A DNA stretch of 32,728 bases from Candidatus Neoanaerotignum galli (GTDB lineage: Bacteria > Bacillota > Clostridia > Lachnospirales > Anaerotignaceae). Made by a program: the position numbers and the translations under genes. The stretch is taken from NCBI GenBank assembly GCA_904381335.1, contig CAJFIN010000012.1:1-32728 (forward strand). Direction: 5' to 3'. The notes under the pieces are model-generated. The model was given only the letters and a program-made list of their open reading frames with translations, made no database searches and was not told where the DNA came from. This document shows positions 23,268 to 32,486 of the stretch, piece after piece; the first letter of the stretch is position 1, and every line of letters begins with the position of its first letter.

Positions 23268-24449
23268 TTAGCGAATTAAGGCGCCGCCATTGGATGCAGA
23301 TTGATACCGTGGCTGTTTATTCAGATAATCAAACCGATCGTAATGGAGTTTAGAAATATCCACAGGTGAAGGTTCATCTGCAGCCAAATGTGCCATACAA
23401 AGGCCAACGGCTGGTCCAGGGCCAAACCCATGGGCAGAAGATCCAATCACCACCAACAAACCAGGCACTTCTTCTACTGTTCCTAATACAGGCACACCAT
23501 CTAGGTTGATATCTACCCAACCACCCCAGGTGCGCACAACCTTTAAGGATTTTACCGCCGGAATATCAATTCCAATTGACCCGGCAATAAAGGACGTGGT
23601 CACTGCAGTAGTTTCCGTACTATCCTGCTCAAAGAACGTATATTCACGTCCACTTGGGCTGCCAAATACAAAGGAGCCATGCACCGTTTGCTGGCCGTAG
23701 AAACCGCTCATACCGCCGATCATATGATCAAACATATGCGGAGCAGGTTCCGTTACGATCATTTCATTCAATTTTTTCTGTAAGGGAACATACAGCCCCA
23801 CTGTTTTTAACAGCGGACGGCCATAATAGCCGGCTGCAACCAAAATTTTGTCCCCTTCATATACATTGCCGCTCTCCGTCACAACTTGACGGGCACGGCC
23901 CCGAATCTTATTGATCCGAACGGCCTTTTCACCGGTAATAAATTGGGCGCCCAATTCTCTGGCCCGAATATAATAGGCCAATGTAGCGCGCATTGGGTTA
24001 GAAACGCCATCTGAAGGTGTCCAACCGGCGCAAGTAACGTGTTCAGATACATAGGGGCAAATATCTTTAATGGCATCGCCCCGCAGCATCTTCATCTCAA
24101 CGCCAAAAGATGCTGCCGTGTCCACACGGGAAGCAATGGACTGATAATGATCCTCATTATATCCACACACCAAATATCCCGTCTGACGATACTCCACATC
24201 AATGCCCAATTCGTCCTTTAAATAAGGCCAAATATGTTTTACAGCATATGCCGCAAGCCCAAATTCTCTTGGGTCACGGCCAGATTGGCGAACGCCGCCG
24301 CCGTTACGGCAACTACCGCCATCGCCGATCATTTTCTCTTCTAAAACAATGCAGCTAAGTCCTTTTTTCCTCAGATAATAGGCTGCGGAATTGCCCACAA
24401 TCCCTGCTCCAACGATGATCACGTCTGCTGTCCTGGTCTTGGCGCTCAT
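23268..24449 (-). CDS. FAD-dependent amine/amino acid dehydrogenase subunit (DAO family, HcnC/OoxB/PDH-beta-like)
   Basis: 393 residues. The N-terminal FAD dinucleotide fold is VIIVGAGIVGNSAAYYLRKKG (about 10-30), followed by SCRNGGGVRQSGRDPREFGLA, and the C-terminal substrate/FAD segment includes RTWGGWVDINLDGVPVLGTVEEVPGLLVVIGSSAHGFGPGPAVG, a typical DAO ending. Relatives include the substrate-oxidising subunits of hydrogen cyanide synthase, octopine/nopaline oxidases, D-hydroxyproline dehydrogenase and archaeal dye-linked proline dehydrogenase. They oxidise an imino or secondary amino acid and pass electrons to a partner. The ATG at 24449 overlaps the BFD gene stop (ATGA) with GGAGG upstream. 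The substrate is unknown. Confidence 0.88.
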   Translation of the reverse strand: MSAKTRTADVIIVGAGIVGNSAAYYLRKKGLSCIVLEEKMIGDGGSCRNGGGVRQSGRDPREFGLAAYAVKHIWPYLKDELGIDVEYRQTGYLVCGYNEDHYQSIASRVDTAASFGVEMKMLRGDAIKDICPYVSEHVTCAGWTPSDGVSNPMRATLAYYIRARELGAQFITGEKAVRINKIRGRARQVVTESGNVYEGDKILVAAGYYGRPLLKTVGLYVPLQKKLNEMIVTEPAPHMFDHMIGGMSGFYGQQTVHGSFVFGSPSGREYTFFEQDSTETTAVTTSFIAGSIGIDIPAVKSLKVVRTWGGWVDINLDGVPVLGTVEEVPGLLVVIGSSAHGFGPGPAVGLCMAHLAADEPSPVDISKLHYDRFDYLNKQPRYQSASNGGALIR

Positions 24450-24772
24450 AGTTCCTCCACCTCATTTCCCAAAACTTCCATTTCAAGAGGGCGAACGGGA
24501 GGTCTGGCGGTGCTCTCTTCCAGCTCTGCCGGAGAAACGCCCAATTCCTGTGCAATGATTCGTTTTACATTTTTGGAACAAGTTTGTCCCTGACAAAGGC
24601 CCATTCCAGGCCGAATCATACGCTTCACTTCTGTCATAGTCCAAAGGCCCATATGCACTGCCTTACGAATCTCACCTTTGGTGATTTCTTCGCAACGGCA
24701 GATAATTAAATCATCGTCTGCCTGGGGCACAAATGGTCCAATGTCCTTTGAACGGTCACAAATTCCTGCCAT
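24446..24772 (-). CDS. BFD-like [2Fe-2S] protein of the dehydrogenase complex
   Basis: 108 residues. LIICRCEEITKGEI holds C25 and C27 and MGLCQGQTC holds C60 and C65, the C-x-C...C-x4-C pattern of Fer2_BFD (bacterioferritin-associated ferredoxin-like) domains. In related dehydrogenases this domain is either the C-terminal module of the large subunit or a separate small subunit; here it is separate and lies between the two flavoprotein genes. The ATG at 24772 shares its A with the stop of the large subunit (TGATG), so translation is coupled. Confidence 0.9.
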   Translation of the reverse strand: MAGICDRSKDIGPFVPQADDDLIICRCEEITKGEIRKAVHMGLWTMTEVKRMIRPGMGLCQGQTCSKNVKRIIAQELGVSPAELEESTARPPVRPLEMEVLGNEVEEL

Positions 24773-26361
24773 CAGCGCACACCTTCCCTCTTCTGAAAAA
24801 ACCGGGCCCGATTTGCCATTTCAGCGGGCACTTTCATTGTCAGTAATGCCGTATGGTCAAAAGCCCCGCTGGTTCTCACCTGAGTCACTTCTGCATCGCA
24901 AATGGCTTTACCGCTGCGATCCAGCGCTGTCCCTTTGTCGCCTTTTTCCGGTAAGGGCAGGAACTCATAAGGTAAGGTAATAGTTGCAAAGCCTTCTTCT
25001 GCTTCTTCATCCACCAGGAAAATGGCCTGTCCAGAGCAAGAAGCTACGCACATACCACAATTAACACATTTGCTGCCTTCTTTTACCACAGGAAGGCTGG
25101 TGATCGTCTCACCCACCTCAATGCAGCCAAATTTGCAGGCGTCCTGACATGGATTGCAAGGAATATTTTGAGTACATTCAATGACGGGATGGACGCCAAC
25201 TTTCTTTGTCCGTCCCACACCAGGATATTCACCGATTTCATCTTCGGCAATATAGCCATTTTTGAGCAAGCTCATGGATAAAGGATAGCCTTCATCTGTT
25301 TTTACCAGGTCTGTCCGGCCTTTATTTTCATGGCTGAACATCCCTTTTCTTAATTTCATCAAAGAAGCATGTTGATTTTGGTATTCTGTTTCAAATTCAT
25401 CCTCTGTCACAAATCCACTTCTTTTTGCTGCAGCAAGCGCTGCAATTCTGCCGCCAATCATGGCCGAGCTGGCTTCTTCAATACCTGCCACGTCACCTGC
25501 GGCAAAAATGCCATCCACTGAGGTCTGGCCATATTCATCTGTCTCTGGAACCAATCCTCCCCGATCCACCATCTTACATCCGGCGATGCGGGTCAACTGG
25601 CTCATAGGAGAAAGTCCCACTGCCAAGCAAATGGTATCAACGTCAAATTCCTTTTCCGTTCCCGGAATCACTTGCCAATGACTATCCACTTGCCCAATGG
25701 TGACTCTTTCTACTTTTTCATTGCCTTCTGCCTTCACAATGGTATGAGAAAGGTAGAACGGCACACCGGTTCGTGCCACTTTCGCAGCATGAACACCATA
25801 CCCACCCACGCGGGGTGCTGCATCAATGATGGCTTTTACATGGCAGCCGGCCTGCAGTAACTGGAAGCTAACCACAAGACCTACGTTGCCGGAACCAACC
25901 ATCAAAATATTATCTCCCGGTTTCACCCCATGTAAATTCATTAAAGTTTGGGCCGCCCCGGCGCCAATGACGCCGGGTAAGGTCCATCCTTCGAAGGGGA
26001 TCATGTTTTCTGAGGCTCCTGTAGCAACAAGAATATTGTCGCCTGCATAACTGGTGATATGGTCATCCTCTGCCACCGTGATATGCAGCGGATCATAAAT
26101 GCCCATAACAACAGAATTCAAATGTACATCTACTCCAAGCTGTTCTGCTTCTTTTAACAGCTCATTCCCAATATTAAATCCACGGATCTTCGCTTTATGC
26201 TCTTTCGATCCGAAAAATTTATGGATCTGCTTAAAAAGCTGACCGCCTGGACGAGCATTTTCATCGAAAACGCCCACTTTCATACCGTGTTTTGCTGCTT
26301 CAATGGCAGCCGATAAACCCGCAGGCCCGGCGCCGATGACAACCAGATGATATCTTCTCAT
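24772..26361 (-). CDS. NAD(P)/FAD oxidoreductase subunit with fused [4Fe-4S] ferredoxin domain (HcnB/OoxA/PDH-alpha-like)
   Basis: 529 residues, about 57 kDa. Two nucleotide-binding folds: FAD site VIGAGPAGLSAAIEAAKHG (about 8-26) and a second dinucleotide fold VGSGNVGLVVSFQLL (near 155). ATGASEN, and GIFAAGDVAGIEEASSAMIGG, are the pyridine nucleotide-disulphide reductase hallmarks. A C-terminal ferredoxin module carries CTQNIPCNPCQDACKFGC and CVNCGMCVASC, suited to two [4Fe-4S] clusters. It resembles the alpha subunit of archaeal dye-linked proline dehydrogenases and HcnB. It probably passes electrons from the DAO subunit through Fe-S centres to a carrier or NAD(P). Overlaps the 2Fe-2S gene by ATGA. 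Confidence 0.92.
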   Translation of the reverse strand: MRRYHLVVIGAGPAGLSAAIEAAKHGMKVGVFDENARPGGQLFKQIHKFFGSKEHKAKIRGFNIGNELLKEAEQLGVDVHLNSVVMGIYDPLHITVAEDDHITSYAGDNILVATGASENMIPFEGWTLPGVIGAGAAQTLMNLHGVKPGDNILMVGSGNVGLVVSFQLLQAGCHVKAIIDAAPRVGGYGVHAAKVARTGVPFYLSHTIVKAEGNEKVERVTIGQVDSHWQVIPGTEKEFDVDTICLAVGLSPMSQLTRIAGCKMVDRGGLVPETDEYGQTSVDGIFAAGDVAGIEEASSAMIGGRIAALAAAKRSGFVTEDEFETEYQNQHASLMKLRKGMFSHENKGRTDLVKTDEGYPLSMSLLKNGYIAEDEIGEYPGVGRTKKVGVHPVIECTQNIPCNPCQDACKFGCIEVGETITSLPVVKEGSKCVNCGMCVASCSGQAIFLVDEEAEEGFATITLPYEFLPLPEKGDKGTALDRSGKAICDAEVTQVRTSGAFDHTALLTMKVPAEMANRARFFQKREGVR

Positions 26362-26675
26362 GCTTCTGTCCTCCTCGCCTCAACGCCATATTGAGTTTCT
26401 ACGACCATGCCTTCTTTCAGCATTGTAACACAGGTACGGGTGTTGGGTTTCCCATCCACCACCATGACACAGTCCGTACAGCGTCCAATGGCGCAAAAGA
26501 TGCCTCTTGGCTGATGGAGCTTTTTCGTATAACGATGTGTCATGACACCCTCTGCCCTTAATGCTGCTGCAATAGGCTCTCCCTCATAACCTTCCATTTC
26601 TTTTCCATCGTAAGTAAATTTTACTTTTTTCCCTTTCTGATAGGAATCGATAATAGGATGATTCTCGATCCGCAT
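26358..26675 (-). CDS. Small (2Fe-2S)-binding protein (Fer2_4, HcnA/sarcosine oxidase alpha N-terminus-like)
   Basis: 105 residues. VKFTYDGKEMEGYEGEPIAAALRAEGV is the Fer2_4 N-terminal strand/helix pattern, and the cluster ligands are C60, C65, C68 and C81 in FCAIGRCTDC...RTC, the plant-type 2Fe-2S spacing. Proteins of this type form the N-terminal module of sarcosine oxidase alpha or a separate HcnA/OoxX subunit. It is the first of the four redox genes and lies 49 bases after oppF. AAGGGG lies five bases before the ATG at 26675. Likely role: electron transfer inside the dehydrogenase. Confidence 0.92.
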   Translation of the reverse strand: MRIENHPIIDSYQKGKKVKFTYDGKEMEGYEGEPIAAALRAEGVMTHRYTKKLHQPRGIFCAIGRCTDCVMVVDGKPNTRTCVTMLKEGMVVETQYGVEARRTEA

Positions 26676-26724
26676 GGCAGCCCCTTCTTTCTCCTTCTTG
26701 AGTGTTTGAACGTTCTGTCAGAGT

Positions 26725-27675
26725 TTATTGAAATTTAATGCAAGAAACAAAATGATTCGGGCTAACTTCCTTCAGCTCCAAGTTCTTTCCCGTGCATTCA
26801 GGTTTTGCATATGGGCAACGAGCTGCAAAACGGCAACCTGGCTTAGGTTCGATTGGGCTAGTAACCTCGCCGCTAAGCACGTTCTGCATATTTCTGTGCT
26901 TCAGGCTGGGGATAGGAATAGCGCTCAACAGTGCCTGGGTATAAGGATGCAGTGGTTTTTCAAACAGCTCATCAGAAGGAGCTTTTTCTACGCACTGACC
27001 CAAATACATTACGGCGATTTCTGTAGAAATATGTTTTACTACAGAAAGGTCGTGGGTGATGAACATATAGGTCAGTCCCAACTGATCCTGCAGGTCCATC
27101 AGAAGGTTCAGGATCTGCGCCTGAATAGATACGTCCAGTGCAGATACAGGCTCATCGCAGACAATGAACTTGGGTTCTACAGCCAGAGCACGAGCAACAC
27201 CAATTCTCTGACGACGGCCGCCGTCCAGCTCATGAGGGAATGCATTTACCAGACGTTCTGCCAAACCTACCTGTTTCATCAAATCAAATACACGAGCTTC
27301 CAAATCACTCTTGCTGGTAGCGATTTTGCAGACTTTCAAAGGTTCTGCAATAATTTCACTCACAGACATACGAGGGTTCAAAGATGCGTACGGATCCTGG
27401 AAAATAATCTGCAGCTCCTTGCGCATTTCAGCCATCTGGTGTTTGTCGTAGTCCATGATGTTTTTGCCTTCGAACAGCACTTCACCTTCGGTAGCATCCA
27501 ACAAACGAATCATAACACGACCCAGTGTAGATTTACCGCAGCCGGATTCACCTACAACACCAAGCGTCTGGCCTTTAAATATTTTAAAATTCACATCGTC
27601 CACAGCATGAAGCATGCCACGGCCGGTTTTGAAGTATTTCTTCAAACCTTTTGTTTCAAGTAATGGCATATCCAT
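26725..27675 (-). CDS. Oligopeptide/dipeptide ABC transporter ATPase (OppF/DppF type)
   Basis: 316 residues. Walker A GESGCGKST, Q-loop IIFQDPYASLNPR (the OppF signature), a signature motif LDGGRRQRIGVARAL in place of LSGGQ, as common in clostridial DppF-like proteins, Walker B FIVCDEPVSALD, and a C-terminal oligopeptide-transporter domain with the paired cysteines GCRFAARCPYAKPEC. The latter Cys-rich region holds an Fe-S or metal site in some homologs. SD AGGAGAGG is seven bases before the ATG at 27675. It pairs with the OppD-type ATPase. OppF/OppD and the two permeases should form one importer. Confidence 0.95.
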   Translation of the reverse strand: MDMPLLETKGLKKYFKTGRGMLHAVDDVNFKIFKGQTLGVVGESGCGKSTLGRVMIRLLDATEGEVLFEGKNIMDYDKHQMAEMRKELQIIFQDPYASLNPRMSVSEIIAEPLKVCKIATSKSDLEARVFDLMKQVGLAERLVNAFPHELDGGRRQRIGVARALAVEPKFIVCDEPVSALDVSIQAQILNLLMDLQDQLGLTYMFITHDLSVVKHISTEIAVMYLGQCVEKAPSDELFEKPLHPYTQALLSAIPIPSLKHRNMQNVLSGEVTSPIEPKPGCRFAARCPYAKPECTGKNLELKEVSPNHFVSCIKFQ

Positions 27676-27700
27676 CTAGAAACCTCTCCTTTCTCCTCGC

Positions 27701-28666
27701 TTACTTGTACAGATGACATCTGATCATGTGGGTACCATTCTTGATTACAGGAGGCTCCACTTCTTTACAGATATCCTTGCAGTGAGGGCATCTGGGGCTA
27801 AATTTGCAACCCTTCGGCAGATTGGATGGGTCGGGCATCAAGCCATCGATGGGATGCAGACGGTTGGATTTGCTGGTCAGGTCAGGAATAGAACCAAACA
27901 GACCAACTGTGTAAGGATGATGATTTTCACCTTCAAAAATATCTTCCACAGTACCGTTTTCAATGACTTCACCAGCATACATTACAGCTACGCTGTCGCA
28001 GGTCTGTGCCACAATACCAAGGTCATGGGTAACCAAAATCATAGCCGTATTCAGTTTTTCTTTCAGGTCTTTCATCATCTGAAGCACCTGTGCCTGAATG
28101 GTTACGTCCAGAGCGGTGGTAGGTTCATCGGCCAAAATCAGGTTCGGTTCGCAAGCCAGAGCCATTGCGATAACGATTCTCTGTTTCATACCGCCGGAGA
28201 ACTGGTGAGGATATTCCGTTTTACGTTCAGCAGGCAAACCTACCATCAGGAACATTTCATCCACACGTTTTTCTACCTGTTCTTTGGTATAGTTAGGGTT
28301 ATGGATCTGGATAACTTCAGCAATCTGGTCACCCACGGTGTACACAGGGTTCAAGCTGGTCATGGGATCCTGGAAGATCATAGATACTTCATTACCACGA
28401 ATGGACCGCATCTCTGCTTCGCTTTTGCTCATAATGGATTCACCGTTAAGCAGGATGTCACCAGAAATAATCTCACCCAGTTTTTCGGGCAAAAGACGCA
28501 TGATAGAAAGGCAGGTGGTGGTTTTGCCGGCACCCGTCTCGCCTACCAGGCCAAGGGTTTCACCTTTATTGATGCTCAAATCAGCATGGTTTACAGCGTA
28601 TACTTCGCCGTCCTCTGTATGATAAACCACGCTTAAGTCTTTGATCTCAAGCAGTTTTTCACTCAT
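27701..28666 (-). CDS. Oligopeptide/dipeptide ABC transporter ATPase (OppD/DppD type)
   Basis: 321 residues. Walker [30 protein letters not shown] (OppD Q-loop), signature [15 protein letters not shown], Walker [13 protein letters not shown], and H-loop VTHDLGIVA. The C-terminal domain has [15 protein letters not shown], as in OppD. Two ATGs are possible: 28672 lies two bases after GGGAGG, too close, whereas 28666 has it at eight bases, so I chose the second ([11 protein letters not shown]). It follows oppC by 24 bases. Confidence 0.95.
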   Translation of the reverse strand: MSEKLLEIKDLSVVYHTEDGEVYAVNHADLSINKGETLGLVGETGAGKTTTCLSIMRLLPEKLGEIISGDILLNGESIMSKSEAEMRSIRGNEVSMIFQDPMTSLNPVYTVGDQIAEVIQIHNPNYTKEQVEKRVDEMFLMVGLPAERKTEYPHQFSGGMKQRIVIAMALACEPNLILADEPTTALDVTIQAQVLQMMKDLKEKLNTAMILVTHDLGIVAQTCDSVAVMYAGEVIENGTVEDIFEGENHHPYTVGLFGSIPDLTSKSNRLHPIDGLMPDPSNLPKGCKFSPRCPHCKDICKEVEPPVIKNGTHMIRCHLYK

Positions 28667-28690
28667 ATTCATATCCTCCCAAAAAATCCA

Positions 28691-29575
28691 TTAGTTCTTC
28701 ATCTTCGGGTCAAGTGCATCTCTCAAACCATCGCCAACCAGAGTCAGGCTGGTAACGGTAAGGATAATCGCAACACCAGGAGCCACTACCAGATAAGGAT
28801 AGTTCATCAACTGGTTCTTTGCTTCAGACAGCATAGCACCCCATTCAGGTTCAGGCGGGTTAATACCCAGACCAATGAAGGACATAGATGCTACAGAAAT
28901 GATCGTTCTTGCTACGGTCAAGCTGGCCTGTACCAGGATAGGCCCGATGGCGTTAGGAATGATATGACGGTAAATGATACGTGCATTTGTGGTACCACAT
29001 GCTCTGGCTGCTTCAATGTAATCCTGAGTTTTCAGTGTCAGCACGGAAGAACGCACAATACGTGTCATTTTTGGAATCTGTTCAATACTCAGAGCCAGCA
29101 GCAAGTTTTGTATACCGCCGCCAAGTGCTGCCACGATGGTGATCGCAAGCATCGTACCAGGGATAGCCAGCAAAATATCCATAAAACGCATGATGATGTT
29201 ATCAGCAATACCGCCGAAGAAACCAGCCACAGCGCCAAGAATAGAACCGATAATCAAAGAAATAATAACTACGGCTACACCTACGCTCATGGAGATTCTT
29301 GCACCCCACAGTACACGGGAGAAAATGTCACGGCCGAACTGGTCGGTACCAAACAAATGCTCTGCACTAGGAGACATAAAACGTTCGGAAATGGTCTGCT
29401 GGATTACGTCTGTTTCATAATTGATAAACAATGGGGAAACCACTGCAATGATAAGCATAATGGCAAAAAGGATCAGACCGATCATAGCCATTCTGTTTTT
29501 GATAAAACGCCGCCAAATCATCGCAATTTGGCTTCTCTTTTTGTATTTGGGCTTTGCGGATGTTCCTACGCTCAT
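28691..29575 (-). CDS. Oligopeptide/dipeptide ABC transporter permease (OppC/DppC type)
   Basis: 294 residues. A basic N-terminal stretch (about 1-25) precedes a first membrane helix (MAMIGLILFAIMLIIAVVSPLF, about 29-50), then HLFGTDQFGRDIFSRVLWGARISMSVG, the OppC N-domain signature, and a BPD transporter core with several helices. The EAA loop reads EAARACGTTNARIIYRHIIPN, and the end is SMSFIGLGINPPEPEWGAMLSE, a diagnostic OppC region. GGAGG nine bases before the ATG at 29575. Intact and full length. Confidence 0.95.
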   Translation of the reverse strand: MSVGTSAKPKYKKRSQIAMIWRRFIKNRMAMIGLILFAIMLIIAVVSPLFINYETDVIQQTISERFMSPSAEHLFGTDQFGRDIFSRVLWGARISMSVGVAVVIISLIIGSILGAVAGFFGGIADNIIMRFMDILLAIPGTMLAITIVAALGGGIQNLLLALSIEQIPKMTRIVRSSVLTLKTQDYIEAARACGTTNARIIYRHIIPNAIGPILVQASLTVARTIISVASMSFIGLGINPPEPEWGAMLSEAKNQLMNYPYLVVAPGVAIILTVTSLTLVGDGLRDALDPKMKN

Positions 29576-29592
29576 ACTTACATACCTCCTTC

Positions 29593-30522
29593 TTATTTGC
29601 TGTATTCTGCTTTAATACGGGGATCAATGTAGGCATACAAAATATCGGTGCCCAGGTTGATCAAAGCGGACAGAAGTGCAACAAACAGTACGGATGCCAT
29701 CAGCAGAGGGGTGTCTTTACCACGAACCGCACCGATCATCAGTGTACCGATACCAGGGATAGCGAAGATCTGCTCTACAATGATGGTACCGCCCAGCTGC
29801 CAACCAAGGTTGATACCGATCAAGGTAACAACAGGAAGCAGAGCGTTTTTCAGAGCGTGTTTATAAATAACGGTTCTCTCAGGAACACCTTTTGCTCTTG
29901 CTGTACGGATATAGTCACTACGAATAACTTCCAGCATGGAAGAACGGGTCATACGAATGGTATTAGCCGTGTAGTTAATGGATGCCGTAATAGCCGGCAT
30001 AATAAAGTTATACCAGTGATTTGCACCGGATGCCGGCAACACCTTCAACCATACTGCGAAGATAATAATCAAAATCAAGCCGATCCAGAAGTCTGGCATA
30101 CTCGTCAAAACCAGTGTCGCACCGGACATGATGTTATCTGCCAATGAATACTGATGTACCGCCTGGAATATACCAATGGCTAGACCAAAAATAACGGAAA
30201 TGATAATAGCGGAGCTTGCCAATTTCAGTGTATTCGGGAAACGAGCGAATACTTCATCAAATACAGGCTCCTTGGAACGATAGCTAGTACCAAATTCGCC
30301 ATGCAGCGCATCGGTCAGCCAGTTCACATAACCTTCCCAGAACCCTACGTCAGTACCCAGTTCTGCTCTCAGCTGGTCAATAGCCTCCTGCGTTGCACCA
30401 GGACCCAGAATCAACTGAGCGGGGTCGCCAGGAGTCAAAGTCATAATTGCATACAAAATAAATGAAATACCAAGCATTACAGGTATCAACATCAACAAAC
30501 GTTTGATGATATATCTGTGCAT
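29593..30522 (-). CDS. Oligopeptide/dipeptide ABC transporter permease (OppB/DppB type)
   Basis: 309 residues. Six predicted membrane segments, beginning LLMLIPVMLGISFILYAIMTLTPGDP (about 9-34), a hallmark of OppB, then a periplasmic-type loop with the DALHGEFGTSYRSKEPV segment. The EAA loop is in RTARAKGVPERTVIYKHALKNALLPVVTL. Intact and full length. GGGGAG seven bases before the ATG at 30522. It lies after a 178-base structured spacer behind oppA. Confidence 0.95.
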   Translation of the reverse strand: MHRYIIKRLLMLIPVMLGISFILYAIMTLTPGDPAQLILGPGATQEAIDQLRAELGTDVGFWEGYVNWLTDALHGEFGTSYRSKEPVFDEVFARFPNTLKLASSAIIISVIFGLAIGIFQAVHQYSLADNIMSGATLVLTSMPDFWIGLILIIIFAVWLKVLPASGANHWYNFIMPAITASINYTANTIRMTRSSMLEVIRSDYIRTARAKGVPERTVIYKHALKNALLPVVTLIGINLGWQLGGTIIVEQIFAIPGIGTLMIGAVRGKDTPLLMASVLFVALLSALINLGTDILYAYIDPRIKAEYSK

Positions 30523-30539
30523 ACATTCACTCCCCTTCT

Positions 30540-30681
30540 AAAATAATAACGGGGCGCGGCGCAATCGCTATCGCAGCCCCATTATGACTGCATTACTGCT
30601 GTCATGGCTCAACCAAACCATGAATACATTCACTGTTGAAAGTGGCTGCGGCGTTTTTGACGCTTATCGTAATACCACTTT
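30540..30681 (-). other. Structured oppA-oppB spacer with five nested stem-loops
   Basis: On the minus strand: AAAGTGG/CCACTTT enclosing GCGT-CAAAA-ACGC (30639-30681), CATGG/CCATG (30603-30622), ATGAC/GTCAT (30584-30605) and a GC-rich GGGGCTGCG/CGCGCCCC hairpin (30551-30580) followed by GTTATTATTTT. This last is terminator-like. Together they probably limit read-through or protect the oppA mRNA 3' end, so the binding protein is made in excess. Confidence 0.6.
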
Positions 30682-30700
30682 TACTTTTCATACTTTTAAC

Positions 30701-32362
30701 TTATGATTCTGGCTGATAGGTATAGTCAGAAACATAGTAAAAGGAACCTGAATTGCCTGTTACACCACCTAATTCAGCAGAAGCCACCACTGTGTTGGTG
30801 CTTTGCAAAATAGGAATATACCAAGCATGTTCTTGATTCAATTCACATAACTGCAAATATAAAGCTTCCCGTTCATCATCGTCCAGAGACTGACGCGCTT
30901 CTTCAACCAAACGATCTGCCTCATCGTTGACAACGTTTGCCAGGTTCGTCTGACCTGTTGTATTTGCATAGTCACTGTGGAACAGTTTGTAGACAATACA
31001 GTCTGCATCAGGATAAGAAGCCCCAATCCAAGTATATGCAATCTGATAATTACGATTGGATAGATCGGTATCAAAGGCACCTTTTTCCATAATATTCAGT
31101 TCGGCGTTAATGCCAATTCTTCTCAACTGTTCTTGCACTACCTGCACTGGCCGTGAATAATGGTTATATTCTGGACAATCCAGCTGAATCGTCAATCCGT
31201 CCGAATAACCTGCCTCTGCTAACAGCGCTTTTGCTCCCTCCACATCCTGAGGATCAGCTACAAATTCATCAGGGTATCCAATAATGCCAGGTGTAATAGG
31301 TACCGGTGCAATCCAGCCTAAGCCGTCCTGCCCGCCATCAATAACTTCCTGACGGTTAATTGCCATTTGAATCGCCTTACGTACACGTTCATCGCTTAAT
31401 ACTTCATCTTCCGTATTTAAAGTAAGAAAGTAGAAGCCGCTGCTTTGTACACTCATCACGTTCACATCTGGATTTTGAATCATCCGCGGCAGATCTGCCG
31501 AGTCAGCACCATAGAAAAGCTGTGCATCTCCAGATTCCAGCGCAATACCTGCGGTGGTAGAATCGCTGATGAAAACAAAAATCAGGTTTTCAATCGCAAC
31601 ATCGCCGCCATTCCACTGGTCAAAGGCTTTCATGGTAATATTCGCACCATTGGTCCAGCTCACAAATTGATAAGCACCTGTCCCCATCGGGTTTCGGCCT
31701 AAATTTGTGCCATCGGCCTCACATTGTTCCACATAAGCTTTGCTAAGAATTGCAAAGTTCGGGTTAGTAAGAATATTGACAACTGGTTTATAAGGGTATT
31801 TCAAATAAAGAACCACATGGGAATCATCCACCGCTTCTGCGCGATCCATCATTCCTGTCAAATCCACGTTTGTCGCCAAATTGATCGCCCGGTTCAAGGA
31901 ATAGGCCACGTCCTCCGTTGTCATTTCTGTACCGTTATGAAATTTTACGCCACTTTTGATGGTAAAATCCACACTTAGGCCATCTGGCGCAATTTCCCAT
32001 TCTTCCGCCAGCATCGGCTGCAACACCGTTCTGTCGGTGGGAGCTTCTCTCACAAGCGTTTCATAAAGGTTTGTTGCCACCACACGATAATAATCATCAC
32101 CAGAAGACGTTCCGCCAGGTTCCAGCGTGGTAGGCTCGATAATCGAAATAAATCTCACCGTATCCTTATCTGCGCCTTTGCCATTGGCTTCTGTGGTATA
32201 GCCAATCATATTAATCGCATTTTGCATTACTATGTTGGCTTCTGCACTACTGCCGCCTGTGGCAAATGCCTGGTGTTCCTCTTCTAATTCTGATACATCA
32301 ATTTGTGTCTCTTGTGGGCTACTTTGTGCCGTAGTTGTTCCATCGTCTGTCCTCCAGAGCAA
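30701..32362 (-). CDS. Oligopeptide/dipeptide-type substrate-binding protein (SBP_bac_5), mature part; lipoprotein signal out of frame
   Basis: About 553 residues in this frame. It is a SBP_bac_5 protein: TNLYETLVREAPTDRTVLQPMLAEEWEIAPDGLSVDFTIKSGVKFHNGTEMTTEDVAYSLNRAI is the family start region, and GTGAYQFVSW, VRKAIQMAINRQEVIDG, and IGINAELNIM are typical. The frame opens with a TTG and lacks a signal peptide. A proper lipoprotein leader with an SD exists just upstream, but one frame off (32284-32421). A single missing base between 32350 and 32351 would fuse them into a normal lipoprotein, CSGG-TDDGTTTAQSS. So this is either a true frameshift or a sequencing/assembly error. The C-terminus is almost the same as that of the next paralog (32603-32728). 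Confidence 0.85.
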   Translation of the reverse strand: MLWRTDDGTTTAQSSPQETQIDVSELEEEHQAFATGGSSAEANIVMQNAINMIGYTTEANGKGADKDTVRFISIIEPTTLEPGGTSSGDDYYRVVATNLYETLVREAPTDRTVLQPMLAEEWEIAPDGLSVDFTIKSGVKFHNGTEMTTEDVAYSLNRAINLATNVDLTGMMDRAEAVDDSHVVLYLKYPYKPVVNILTNPNFAILSKAYVEQCEADGTNLGRNPMGTGAYQFVSWTNGANITMKAFDQWNGGDVAIENLIFVFISDSTTAGIALESGDAQLFYGADSADLPRMIQNPDVNVMSVQSSGFYFLTLNTEDEVLSDERVRKAIQMAINRQEVIDGGQDGLGWIAPVPITPGIIGYPDEFVADPQDVEGAKALLAEAGYSDGLTIQLDCPEYNHYSRPVQVVQEQLRRIGINAELNIMEKGAFDTDLSNRNYQIAYTWIGASYPDADCIVYKLFHSDYANTTGQTNLANVVNDEADRLVEEARQSLDDDEREALYLQLCELNQEHAWYIPILQSTNTVVASAELGGVTGNSGSFYYVSDYTYQPES

Positions 32363-32421
32363 CCAACAAGCAAAGCCATCACCGATAACACCGCCACAAT
32401 ACCTTTGAAGTATCTTTTCAT
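32284..32421 (-). pseudogene. Out-of-frame lipoprotein signal peptide of the oppA gene
   Basis: An ATG at 32421 with AAGGGGG seven bases upstream encodes MKRYFKGIVAVLSVM..., a basic N-terminus and a hydrophobic core ending in the lipobox LVGC with C21, then SGGQT. The frame runs to a TAG after 45 codons without becoming the mature binding protein, which is in the -1-shifted frame. It is best read as the 5' end of the gene annotated at 30701-32362. Confidence 0.75.
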
Positions 32422-32486
32422 ATGAATTCCCCCTTTAAACCCGTCTTACATATTCTTTCTCCCTCTTTCTTTGTCAGTATGAATCT

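Noticed and set aside
20489-26675. Selenocysteine or other recoding in the dehydrogenase or M20 genes, given Clostridial proline reductases
   Set aside because: All frames are continuous with intact motifs and no in-frame TGA.
26728-28636. Two long open frames on the plus strand opposite oppF and oppD (over 300 codons each)
   Set aside because: They are fully antisense to strongly recognisable ATPase genes, have no family motifs and arise from the codon bias of the real genes.
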